A program made the translations under genes and the position numbers. Positions 24,350 to 34,714 of a stretch of DNA of 64,000 nt are shown here, piece by piece. The stretch comes from Ptychodera flava. Taxonomy: Eukaryota > Hemichordata > Enteropneusta > Ptychoderidae. Location of the stretch: contig NC_091940.1 of NCBI RefSeq assembly GCF_041260155.1, forward strand, positions 3,754,001 to 3,818,000. Reading direction: 5' to 3'. The stretch's first letter is position 1. The number at the start of each line of letters is the position of its first letter. The notes under the pieces are model-generated. The model was not told where the DNA came from and ran no database searches. It saw only the letters and a program-made list of their open reading frames with translations.

Positions 24350-25260
24350 TTAATACATAATTTTATTTATAATGACTAATGTTAAACCAGTTAAAAATAT
24401 CCATAGCTGTTCTCCGACAAATCCGACCACCGATCCTGCTGTTTTTAATAGAAAACTGACAAGGGAGCCGATTAAACCTGGTATTGCAGCAGCACTTTTT
24501 GCAGCCAATGTTTTTAACCATTCGCCAAATTGCTTTACAATTTCTTTCGCTTTTGTATATACTTTGGGTGGACCTGAACCTCCTGCGTTTGCTCCTCCTC
24601 CCCCTGCTCCCGCTCCTCCTCCTCCTTTAGTCACAGCCAGGGCAATTGTTGATATTGTCATTCCAAGGGCAGTCAGTATTGCAGCGATTGTAATACCATT
24701 TCGTTTAAATAACTCTGTCAGCTTCAGCCTGAGTGACAATTCTGGATCGGAAATTACATCACGAAGAGACCTAGTCGTAGCCAGACTTTCACGTGCCTCA
24801 CTGATCTTACCATGTTTCGTATTCAATTCGATTGTCAACTTTAGCTTCTCTTGTTATGAGTTCAGCTAGTATTTTTTCAGCTTTTACTTTTGCTTGGGTG
24901 TGTTCTACAGGAATTTCCTTTAATTGTTTTTCAACTTCTCTTTTCTCTAGTCTTATTTTAACTTTTTCATTGTTAAGCTCGCCAAGACGCATATTCGCAA
25001 TCCTTAATTCATCATTAATAGCTTTATATTCAGGGTTTAGATTGTTCCATTGTTCGATTTTATTTTCAAAAGCTTGTATTTTTATCTGCATTACCAGAAG
25101 CATCTTGCCGTAACTCTGTCAGTTCATCTCTGTATACACCCATGTCTTCTGGCGTCATCTTCTCAGCTGGTATTTTATCATTTTTCACATCTTCAGAATA
25201 CAATGTACGACTCACATATTCGGGCTCTGCGCTAGAGCGACCTCCTAATACATCTCTCAT
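24350..25260 (-). pseudogene. Polinton coiled-coil/membrane protein, broken
   Basis: Minus-strand gene whose middle is a long charged helix (ELRIANMRLGELNNEKVKIR), almost surely coiled coil. It is followed by a hydrophobic segment (ITIAAILTALGMTISTIALA), a Gly/Ala/Pro-rich linker and a second long hydrophobic C-terminus (LIGSLVSFLLKTAGSVVGFV). I recall this arrangement in many invertebrate Polintons; its role is unknown but it would be membrane-anchored. About two breaks. Confidence 0.6.
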
Positions 25261-25628
25261 AATTCATGTCCTCCTTTTTCTCTCATTAATGTGGTGAGCT
25301 TATAAAATCCACCTCCTCTATCTTTAGACAGCTTGAGGTTTTTATAATACAGCTTTCCACCCTTAATCTCAGATTCCATAACCAATACATTTAGTGCATC
25401 CGGATCAGTAATTTTATTCTCCTTTAAGAATTTATTAACCATTCTTAATTTTTCATCTGCTCTAAGTTCAGTCAAACGACCCACCTGCGGGCCAGCCTGA
25501 AAAGGATCGGCTTCCGCAAGAGCATTATCATCTTCTATAAAGAATGTTCCAGCAGTAGCGTCATCATCATCATTTAAATTTGCATCATCGAAATCCTGGA
25601 GTGGTATATCTTCTCCTCCTTCTGCCAT
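25257..25628 (-). CDS. Acidic Polinton protein, 123 residues, unknown
   Basis: Intact minus-strand frame with a very acidic N-terminus (IPLQDFDDANLNDDDD) and a helical, Lys-containing C-terminal half (ADEKLRMVNKFLKENKI). It overlaps the next minus-strand gene by four bases. Could be a scaffold or DNA-mimic type protein, but nothing specific is recognisable. Confidence 0.5.
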   Translation of the reverse strand: MAEGGEDIPLQDFDDANLNDDDDATAGTFFIEDDNALAEADPFQAGPQVGRLTELRADEKLRMVNKFLKENKITDPDALNVLVMESEIKGGKLYYKNLKLSKDRGGGFYKLTTLMREKGGHEL

Positions 25629-25685
25629 ATTGTATTTCTATATTACTACAATTATTTTTTATCATCCCTTACATATACAGTAAAA

Positions 25686-26136
25686 ATGCACATCTCAGTT
25701 GTTGAAAGCGTTGAACAGTTAGCTGACTATATCGAAAGAACTAGCGCTGCATATCGTCGCAGTTATAAATTAATGGGTCGAATTGATATGGCTCTTAATA
25801 TTACTAAGGGAATTCTTGTAAGCTCTGCTGTAATAGCGGCAATTCCAACAGTTCCGGTACTGTTAGCCTTAACTCCTATACCTGGTGTTGTTATTGATGT
25901 AATACAAGGGAAAACGGGTGTAGCAAAGAGGCGAGAGAAGTATAAACATTATTATGTTCAATATAAACAGCTGCTTACACAATACAAGAAAAGGCGCAAC
26001 CTTCGGAACGAGAGGCTCCGGAGTCAGAACTTATTCAGGATATATTTCATCAGGCGCTAGAAATACAAAACAAGAAGGATTTAGTCCGCCGCTGGAGCGA
26101 TATCTACGATATTATGGATTGAATGGATATGAAAGT
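25686..26136 (+). CDS. Small Polinton protein with hydrophobic hairpin and basic tail
   Basis: Plus-strand gene starting at 25686, divergent from the minus-strand genes. Residues ~40-75 form a hydrophobic stretch that can make a helical hairpin (GILVSSAVIAAIPTVPVLLA). It is followed by a strongly basic tail (KRREKYKHYYVQYKQLLTQY). Coding character continues past the first stop at ~26060 to ~26136. The plan suggests a membrane-active, nucleic-acid-binding virion protein. Confidence 0.5.
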
Positions 26137-26574
26137 TAGATTCAGAAAAAATTCTGCAGAAACCTATCGGAACGATTTTCTGAAAACTGTAGAATGACAG
26201 ACATTGAACATGACATCACAAGTTACTAAGCAACTGAAGCCCGGTATTGCGAAAGCGGTATTGCGAAATTCCCTGCTGGAAAGTTCCTGCTGCGTCCTGA
26301 TAGGGATATTGCGCAACAGTGTTCCGGTAGGGTAGGGGAAAATCTCGTTCCGACGACTCCAACATAGTGAAAATGGACCAGCCAGCAGATAAAATTCACA
26401 TCCAGAAACGAGACCCGCACCTTCGGAACTGTTCCGATACGGGTCTTTGTAAGAGCTCCGGTACGGCTCAGTCAGAATCTATCTAACAAATGAGAGAGAG
26501 AATAGAATGTCGTTCTGTTTTGCCCAGTGGGAGTGAGTCATAGCTACTGTATTGCGCAAGTTCCATTTGGAATG
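26137..26574. promoter_or_regulatory. Right subterminal non-coding region with C/EBP-, AP-1- and kappaB-like sites
   Basis: Non-coding DNA before the right terminal repeat. TATTGCGAAA occurs at 26245-26254 and 26259-26268, and TATTGCGCAA at 26307-26316 and 26550-26559; the latter form contains the palindrome TTGCGCAA, a good C/EBP site. AP-1-type TGAGTCA is at 26534-26540 and TGACTCA at 26573-26579. GGGAATTTCC (kappaB-like) lies at 26583-26592 in the repeat edge. The set could be promoter or replication-origin repeats. No ORF of note. Confidence 0.45.
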
Positions 26575-26763
26575 ACTCAGCAGGGAATTTCCCCGCTTAG
26601 TTCAGGACAATGCACTGCTGCGCGTGCGTGAGTTCGTATATAGGTCAGGGTTATACTTTAGTTACATGGATGGTTAATTTTTCCTTCGCTTCATGTAGAT
26701 AAATGAATAAAATGGGTGTAAAATTCTTATTAATCCCAAAAGTACACGTTTAATTTTACTACT
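26575..26763 (-). repeat. Polinton right terminal inverted repeat
   Basis: Reverse complement of the left terminal repeat with about six small differences, ending TTTACTACT. Confidence 0.93.
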
Positions 26764-26769
26764 AGATTA
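26764..26769. repeat. Polinton target-site duplication, right copy (AGATTA)
   Basis: Exact copy of the hexamer at 9530-9535. Confidence 0.92.
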
Positions 26770-27470
26770 CAATTTACAGCTAACTTAAATTTTGCATTTC
26801 ATGGAAAATTTGTATTTCTTTAATTTAAGTGTTTTCACAACTGGTCGACGCAGATCTTTACAGTTACATGGTCTGCCAGGCAACGAAATCAGGTAGGCTT
26901 GGGCGTTAAAGTCTAGATGAGTCTTTTTCTTTGAAGGTAGTTATAATATGAAGGTGTTCTTATGAATGTTACCGAGCTTATGGTGTTAATGTACGTGCGT
27001 AACACGGGAATTTTCCAGATGATGTCATCTGATGACGTCCTCGTGTATTTCTCTCTATTCCTTACACAATATTAAGCAGAGTTTATGTGATTAAGAGAAC
27101 ACATTTCGAAAGCGAAAGTAAGCTTATTGACTGTTTCAGATAGCGGCAAAGTACGGTACAGTAGGCCATTAGACTTTATTTGCGAAACCAAGAACTCGAA
27201 ATGACGTTGACTGCACGTCTACTGACAGACATTAGATGTCCGTGTAAAGAGACTAGACTGTTTCCTCATAATTTCTACACCTTATCTCCATGTTCCACTT
27301 TGAGATTATTTTCAATGCAATGCGCTGTCGGGTGCGCTGTACGCAATGTATAAAGAAACATAAACCACTATTAGGCTACCGTTGAACTTCTACTGTCCAC
27401 GAACCCTTTTACTTCTTCTGTATAGAGCCACGCCTCCTTTTCACGCATTTAGCGCAAATGGAGCAACTTA

Positions 27471-28173
27471 GGGACCATCTCAGATTGTCGCAGAAGTTCA
27501 AGAAACGAAATTCCTTCGTTTAGATCAGAACCCCCTCCCCCTAAACGAAACTTCAAAAGTGCGAAATGTTCATGTCTGCCTGAGAGTACAATGTTGCATT
27601 TTGCTATAGCCACATTACAATTAAAGTAATCGATCAGATTTGAGTACTAACAGGGCATTTTACCGCATAAAAGTTTCATTTTATTTTACTTTCCCTTTTT
27701 GCATCTCTTGTGCTGTTCTTTGTCTTTGTGAACACGCAATTTGTACTTGGTAGGGGCGGTAAATAAGCGAGAAACTTTGACAAGGGGGCATGTTCAATCA
27801 TATTAAAACGACTATGACCAGGTGCATAACAAGTTACAATAAAGACATCTAGTGGTTAGAGCAGACGCTTATAAACAGCCCATTTTAAAAAATGATACTT
27901 TTTGTCTTTGTATAATTTGATAGATGAAAGGTTTAGGATACAATGTTACTATCGGTAAATTGTGTTTGGGGCACAAACGAGATGGAAACAGTTACAAATT
28001 TGTTGGCATGAGTGTGCAGTTTTTCTTTAATTTAAAATAAACACACGAAACTTGTGATCACAAAATAAAAGTGCGAAAGTGAAGTTCACTAATTGAATGG
28101 AGGTCAAACCCCCTCCCCCCCTAAACGAATGAATTTCGCTTTTTGAACTTCTGCGACAATCTGAGACGGTCCC
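27471..28173. mobile_element. MITE, PIF/Harbinger-like, 703 bp
   Basis: About 55-bp inverted ends (GGGACCATCTCAGATTGTCG on the left, its near-exact complement on the right), flanked by TTA on both sides (27468-27470 and 28174-28176). A 3-bp TWA duplication is typical of PIF/Harbinger. No transposase inside. Confidence 0.8.
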
Positions 28174-28996
28174 TTAGGGTACACCTGGCTCAAATGAGAG
28201 TGTATGAAGAGGTTGCTAATATGAAATTTCAATGGAGGTTTTCAAGCAACTGAACTGCAGCTTAAACATCTGTGGGTCCCCTCAGTGAAAAAGGCATTCG
28301 GCCCATCTATTTCTGATGCACTTGACACGTTTATCAGTGCTTTGACATTTGTTAAATATTTTTTTTTCGCTACGTAAACCATTAACTTTTCTATTACATT
28401 GTGTCCTCTAGTGCTCTCCGTCTTCCTACTCTTGTATAGCTTCCTGTTGAAATGGACTATGACCTCTACATTTATGTTTGTCTAGCCTACATGTATATGT
28501 TTCCGTATGCATTCCAACTCCATACAGCAGCCGTAGCCACGAAGTGAAAGACTATTGCCGCGGCCAAACCTGCTGCCCTTTTACATTTTGTGTGCCAACT
28601 TAAATCTGTTCACTACGAACTCTGGAATTAGGAGAGTTTCATTTTGCATAGTGCAGCAATTTTCACGTTTCTATCACATTCAGCCACCCCCCCCCCCCCC
28701 CGATCCAATGTCGATACGATTCACCATAAATATCGACTGCTTTAGGTCACATCGGATCGGTCTGAACAGAGCTAACAACATAGAAATATTGTAACGATAT
28801 GACTTCCCTAGCGAACTGCACGAAATCCTACCTTGCAACGACTGAATCGCACTCTTGGTCTGATTCCGTCAATCGTGAAATGTTGCTCCTTTGTGGTGTG
28901 ATTACAGGACCAACAGTGGTATTACGGCACCACTATGCGGTGCAGCCGTCAAACAGAAGGTAGGATCTGTCTACATATGTGGCTGGTGCAACTATG

Positions 28997-29119
28997 CGCA
29001 AAAGCGAAAGTGATTGTCGTGTATTTGGTACGTCTCGTCTGGTTCTTTGAAAGGGATTAAATGACGTACGGGGAATTTCGCGAATCATTTATGTATATTC
29101 ATGAGATGGGGATTTCCCC
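28997..29119. promoter_or_regulatory. Candidate inducible promoter: IRF-like and kappaB-like motifs
   Basis: AAAGCGAAAGT (29001-29011) fits the AANNGAAA core of IRF sites. TGACGTAC lies at 29062, GGGGAATTTCGC at 29070-29081, and the perfect palindrome GGGGATTTCCCC at 29108-29119 is an excellent kappaB site. A minus-strand transcript from here would run toward the Polinton and the macro-RING-DTC gene. Inference from motifs only. Confidence 0.35.
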
Positions 29120-30080
29120 ACATAGTTTTGCAATGTCTTATGGGTAATCCCCTGAGTGAACTGAATGCATGGAATACATTTGACAGAACAAGTACATTTA
29201 GGCCTACTGGAAAAGGCTGGACGCTTTATGCACGATGAGAAACTGAAATACTAAATGTCAAAAACTTTGCTCATTTCTGTGTTAATAACGGAAATTAAGC
29301 TTCTCTATTAACTCTGACATCATAGTTAAATATTATCTTTCACTAGACTCAGTACAAAATTGTTGCTGTGAACTGTTGGTTTCGTCTCTCATACCACAGC
29401 TACCTCAGACTGAATAACAACATTGCCGAGCAAACACACAGATAGATGAAAATAGGAAATACAGTACATAAATACAACAAAGAGCAAAAAAAAAATTGCT
29501 AATCAATTTATTGAGATAAATAATGATTTGAACGTGAAATTTAAAATGTTATATGTATTAAAAGAAAATAACAATATTACACTAAAGAAATGCAAATGTC
29601 ACAAACAATCTATTGCATAGAAATACAGGTAATAAATGGTTGCGGGTGTGAAAAATCATGAAGGTCATCTACAAGGTTATGAAATGCTAATGAGATTGAT
29701 GTTAGCTGACACATGAGAAATGAAATCCTTTAAATGGCTGTCATATTATGGCAATTTAAAATGCCAGGAAGCTGTTTAAAAGCCAGATCTATTTCAGTAC
29801 AAATAGCCTGTGTTCAGCTATTAACAGCTGGTGTCATACTGACCAACATAGAAAAATTATTGCAAGGACAAGGCTTGGTCAGTCTCAAATTGTAGAGTGT
29901 TATCATACAAAGCATTTTCTTAAGTTTCCATTTACAGAGGGAATTTATTAATATATTCGGGGTAAATCAAAATCTTGAAAGGCTGATGGGTAAATTTTAT
30001 CTGACAAATATATGAAGAGAAAATTAATGCACTACACTGCTTCTTGAAGAAACAACTACCTAACTCTGACATAACCCAAA

Positions 30081-30440
30081 ATCATACTCCATATAAATTG
30101 TGGCTATGACGCCATACCACACTCCATAACTGTGGCTATGACCCCATACCACACTCCATAACTCTGGCTATGACCCCATACCACACTTCATAATTGTGGC
30201 TGAGCCCCATACCATACTCCATCAACTCTGGCTATGACCCCATACCACACTTCATAACTGTGGCTATGACCCCATACCACACTCCATAACTGTGGCTATG
30301 ACCCCATACCATACTTCATAACTGTGGCTATGACCCCCATATCATACTCCATAAATCTGGCTATGACCCCCATATCATACTCCATAACTCTGGCTATGAC
30401 CCCATACCACACTCCATAATTGCAGATGTGGCTATGATTC
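30081..30440. repeat. 32-bp minisatellite, about 11 units
   Basis: Imperfect tandem units reading ATACCACACTCCATAACTG then TGGCTATGACCCC. The units have no variable spacers, so it is not a CRISPR-like array. Confidence 0.9.
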
Positions 30441-31221
30441 TTCAATCAGTGTTCAAAGTTAAGACTCTAGGATGCTCTTCTCAATTTAAGCCCCAGTTTG
30501 AGAGTTAAAAACATAAAACCTGTGGAATATTTCTGTATGATGTCTTGTTTTCTGTATGTGTGATTGTGAGGAATCTCTGCACATATTCACATTTTCAAAA
30601 TTGACAAGATTAACTTCATCTGAAGACCTATCTTCACAAACTTTGCTTGTCTCTACATCATGCAAATGGACAGTACTATTCTCTATAGCAATCAATGAAC
30701 TTTAAACTGTGTAGAAGTTATCACCGTTCCATTTTTCCAAGTCCCTGCATCTGAACAAAGTAAGCCTCTGTTACCCACACTGGCCTTCCATGGTCAATAG
30801 TGAAAAAGTGCTCGCAGTAAAAAACAAACACTTGTGCACTAATATCATCCATATAATAATAGCTACATATTTGAAATACATGTAATTGTAACTTTTGACT
30901 CTTTCACTATTATTGTTTTGTATGCCAATTGCAAGTTCTTGTTCTACTCACTCCCTAATGCATGTTGAAACGCCTACAATTGAGTCTGTTAACATACTGT
31001 CTTTACATGTAACATGTTCTGTTATTGTTCACATTTCAATTCCAGTCATGATTATAGTCTTGACCAGTGACTTGCCAAGAATAACAATGCAGCTTACACA
31101 TGTACAGGCTGAGTTGACAAGCTGAATACTGCATATCTCAACATGCTTTGGGAGGTAGAAAAGGAAAATATACTTGACACTAAAACAGAAACGGTAAAAA
31201 CTTAACATCATCAAAAGATTC

Positions 31222-31336
31222 AGCTTCTGGCCCTTTACATCATTCAACATCAACAAAGGCACATTTAGTCTGACTGTCACTGCTACATCATTCAACATCA
31301 ACAAAGGCACATTTAGTCTCACTGTCACTGCTACAT
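31222..31336. repeat. Two tandem ~53-bp units
   Basis: ACATCATTCAACATCAACAA followed by AGGCACATTTAGTC occurs twice in a row. The minus-strand open frame across it (repeating TVRLNVPLLMLNDV) is a by-product. Confidence 0.85.
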
Positions 31337-31879
31337 ATTACTACTAAGTTGTAAAAAATTAACAATTTGTGATGTGTTGAGAACTGTGACCATCAAAATA
31401 TACTTGTAAAATCCAATATCTGTAAAAATGTAAACGAGGCTGCAGGTTAACTCTAAATACTTGAATGTGTAAATGTTGCCCTAGATAATATTACAAAGAG
31501 TTAAAGCTGTCATCCCATTCTCATCAGCTAAGCATTTACATCGGTATTACTAATTTACTACTATGCTCAGTACTGCTGAAAATTTCTGTGTCATTATTGT
31601 CTCTGATGCATCTTGGCACATCTACTGACGGAAGCTGACAGATGTACTAGTATCTTCATTTTTCTCATGATCAAAGCGAAAAAAGTCAATCATTTCCCAA
31701 AATTATGTGTAATTTCTGATCAGAAATATTTTTCCTTAGAGAACAGTCATTGCTGTTCGATACATGTAAAGTTTGTGAATCAGTAAAACAGTACGTCAGT
31801 CTTCCAGCCTCAAAGTCCTCTCTATGTGACAGTATCTTGTACAGGAAAGGGAAAACCACCATTGCATCGATTGGTCAGG

Positions 31880-34379
31880 CTAAAAGATTCCAACTGCTGC
31901 CAGTTCATGTCTGACTCTTGACAGATAAGTTGGGTCTGGATAACCAAACCTATGGGAAGAAAAAAAATTAAAGATGCAAATTTGTAAAATATAAAAAAGA
32001 TCGAGGGCAATGAAAGTTTCTACAGGTGATTGTGATAATGCTCCTCTGTGCACTCATATTTAATTGTCATGACAGAGATAAAGGACACCTGGTTTTTAAT
32101 TTGTAAATAAAGCTTTCTAGAGGAAATATGTTATTCAAATAAATTTTGGCAAAATGTCTGCAATGAGTTGAACGGCATTCTCCTACAAAGTGCAGTACAA
32201 ATATACTTTTGCTTTGACATGAGACAGAACAGTGACCTCCGTGTAAACACACACAAGCAGGGACTGTCGTAAAAATGTCGACAGTGTTTTTATAATTCTC
32301 AATGTTTGCTAATAGCTTAGACTCTCACAGCCGCTTGTTGGCTACAAAGTGTGGCTGTGATGCCTTGATTTTCAGGTCACATTGATCAGCTCAGCCTGCT
32401 GGTTTCCTTACACACTTGGCTTTAGGTTGGGCTGACCAAGCTAGACCACTGAGAGAATACATGGTCGATAATATATTGAAGCTGTGTGTGGTGCAACCAG
32501 GGGCTGTGAGAAAGTCTACTATTTGACATGAATACTCAAGGTTTATTTTGACTTTACCCTGCAGTACCCCCATGGGTGTTTGTCTTATGGTGTATACCAT
32601 TCCACACTACACAGTTGTCAATGCCAGTTGTGACTGATTTATCCACGGTGAACACATGCCTCATGTCAAATGCTCTTCTTAGAAGCTGTAGGACTTGTTT
32701 GCCTTCTTCATTGGCTGGTAAATACGCTGTTCTGTACGTACCATAATATGGCATGCCAGGATGTGGATGGTTACTCTATACAGAAAACATTTTGTTTGAT
32801 TGTTGATTAGTTCCATGCACAACAGGTACTATCAGAGTTAGATGCAGTAAGGTAACTATTAAAAGTAACATTTGATGAAAACATGTCTATTAAACTTCTT
32901 AACACTTTTTTAATGGTACAGGGAAATAGGAAAATGGCAATGACAATACATTATGCTTCATTGTGTTGATGAAAGCCGGTTTTTCTTAGCTTCAGCTGCA
33001 TTATTGTATCAGGGAGGTTAAACCATACTTTTTGAAGTCTCTGTCTTCGTCAAATTTCCTTACATTGAGAATAAGTATGCCTTAAATATGCCTTAAAAAA
33101 TTAATGTGACCTTAATGATATTACAGCATGTGTGTTGGTATAACGGTAATCTGGTATGTGTTTCTAGATTTCCATAATACTAGAATATTTCACTGGGATT
33201 AATTGTCTCAATGTATCAGTCTACCCATTATGGGTAGCAGAAATGCCACCGTCGGGTTTGAATTTCAATTTGCCTAATATTGCATAATCTTGGAATTGTA
33301 TAAAAGCAGACTGAATGCTCAGTCAGACTTGACTTTCCTAAAATATGTAAATTCTGTAACAGGTAAACTTTGACCTATCTTCATCAATCTTAACGGCCAA
33401 GTTGCTGTAACTTTTGATGATTTTTTATCACTATTTTTTTATTTTGATGTCAACTAGTTTCTTCTTTTAGTCCCCACTATTTAGCTTGTCAACACATTCT
33501 ATGTATGTACCAAAATGCACTGTTATAACACCTGAATTTTACTAGTCCCGACCAGAATGCACCATTGTCATTAGGATGAGTTGATGGCCCGAATACTCTG
33601 TGTATCTCAATATTTGGAGTAGAACAAGAAAGTGCAGTTGATATTATGAACCAAAATTGTGAAAAATCAGCAACCCTTCAGACGGCATGTGTTCATCTGT
33701 CTGACAGATATTTAAGTACCCTATAGAATCTCCACATCAAGACTTAAGTTAGCATTATCAAATTTTCAGTCTATCCCCATACACTGCCACCACATCCATC
33801 CTCACTCCAGCAATGGTGACCTTGATAAAATCGATCAGCTACTATTATTCTAATCGCAGTCACCTGTGATCTATTCCGCTCTGCGTCTACATACACTGAT
33901 ACATGCGCCCCAAAGACGTGTGTACATGTGCCTGAGAAGGCGATATGTACACACGTCTATGGGGGCATATATAGACGCAGAGCGGAATAGACCACAGGTG
34001 ACTGTGTTCTATTAAATCTAAATATTGTTCAGAATCCTACCTGTTGTGTGCCATTGGGAAAGGAGTACGTAATTGTGATTGTCCCGGCTCCTTCATAGCC
34101 TGGAAGATGGTAGGAATGGTTTACAGTATGTGACATTTCGCCATCAGGCTGGTTGCCTTTCCTGACCAAAACTATCGTTGTACAGAACGGACATTTGCCA
34201 TCAAAGCTGAAATGACGATCAAAGCATTTGGAGCAAAAAGTGTTTTCACAACATTTCATGGATTTTAGGTCAACGCCCTCATCGGCACATATTTCACAGT
34301 CTCCTTTCGCACGACAGTCGACAGCAATCTGACAAGTTGACGACAACGGTGATATCAAACCTATCGCTATCGTCGACAT
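31880..34379 (-). CDS. RING-Deltex C-terminal (DTC) protein, 208 residues
   Basis: Compact predicted E3 ubiquitin ligase and paralogue of the macro-RING-DTC gene. Exons: 34041-34379 (Met start; donor GTAGGA), 32558-32775 (acceptor ..TATAG; donor GTAAAG) and 31880-31949 (acceptor ..CCCATAG; stop TAG at 31880-31882). They total 627 bases in frame. The RING is at residues ~28-66 (CEICADEG...CC...CSKC...CPFC). The DTC domain follows: [67 protein letters not shown] and [16 protein letters not shown]. It lacks the macro domain, as human DTX3L does. A 148-bp palindrome starts 37 bases after the first donor. All parts look intact. Confidence 0.92.
33857..34004. mobile_element. Foldback palindrome, 148 bp, in intron 1 of the RING-DTC gene
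   Basis: Two ~65-base arms: CAGTCACCTGTGATCTATTC on the left and its near-exact complement ending GGTGACTG on the right, with internal GACGTGTGTACAT also paired. It would fold as a long hairpin in the pre-mRNA. Probably a small MITE; no clear target duplication. Confidence 0.75.
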
Positions 34380-34714
34380 TTTCGTAACGTATCGTCGGCT
34401 AATCCACTACTGCTTGAACTGCAGCAGTTCGGGGATTGGGCTAAAGCGAAAGTCATACACCTCTTCTGTCAGAGACCGGTGATTTCTGGGAATAGACGGC
34501 CGCTTGAACTCCGAGAGTACACGTCACCGTGCAGTCCCTGTTCGGCCGTTCAAGGGATTTCCGCAGGACTCATACATATTCATTAATCACGCGCGTGTCT
34601 AAGGTCAAATGCAAAACAAATTTGGGATTTTGAGTATTGAATTAAAGTTCACAAATTTAGCTCCATGTTTGAACTGAAATACTCTTGATTTTACCCGCCC
34701 ATTGTATTCAGTTA
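34380..34714. promoter_or_regulatory. Likely promoter region of the RING-DTC gene
   Basis: Sequence directly upstream of the Met of the RING-DTC gene. It contains AAAGCGAAAGT at 34443-34453, the same IRF-like word as near 27107-27120 (CGAAAGCGAAAGTA) and 29001. No TATA box is obvious. Confidence 0.4.

Larger units (their letters stand above)
9536..26763. mobile_element. Polinton/Maverick element, 17.2 kb, ends intact, coding region broken
   Basis: A self-synthesising DNA transposon with virus-like genes. The ends are ~180-bp inverted repeats starting AGTAGTAAA and ending TTTACTACT, flanked by a perfect AGATTA duplication. Inside are a protein-primed family B DNA polymerase, a retroviral-type integrase with a chromodomain, a FtsK/HerA-type ATPase, a probable double-jelly-roll major capsid gene, a probable penton gene and several small membrane or coiled-coil genes, on both strands. 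Length and content are typical of animal Polintons. The two terminal repeats differ at only about half a dozen places, so the insertion looks young. Many genes are nevertheless broken, roughly two dozen breaks in all, and it is best read as a non-functional copy. Assembly quality could inflate the number of breaks. Confidence 0.95.
26770..31879. other. Region upstream of the macro-RING-DTC gene, no certain gene
   Basis: Host DNA right of the Polinton. It holds a MITE (27471-28173), a C homopolymer near 28686, a motif cluster near 29000-29120, a minisatellite (30081-30440) and an old dispersed repeat (~30900-31340). A good donor (GCAAG then GTAGGA) sits on the minus strand at 28831. It could close a 5' exon of the macro-RING-DTC gene, but no coding start is clear. 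Confidence 0.4.

Noticed and set aside
24372-24869. 165-codon plus-strand frame, Pro/Ala-rich
   Set aside because: Antisense to the coiled-coil/membrane Polinton gene, whose Gly-rich linker reads as Pro/Ala here.
30081-30440. Possible CRISPR-like array
   Set aside because: Units are contiguous 32-bp repeats with no variable spacers, in eukaryotic DNA; it is a minisatellite.
31029-31328. Minus-strand frame with repeated TVRLNVPLLMLNDV
   Set aside because: Explained by the two-unit 53-bp tandem repeat.
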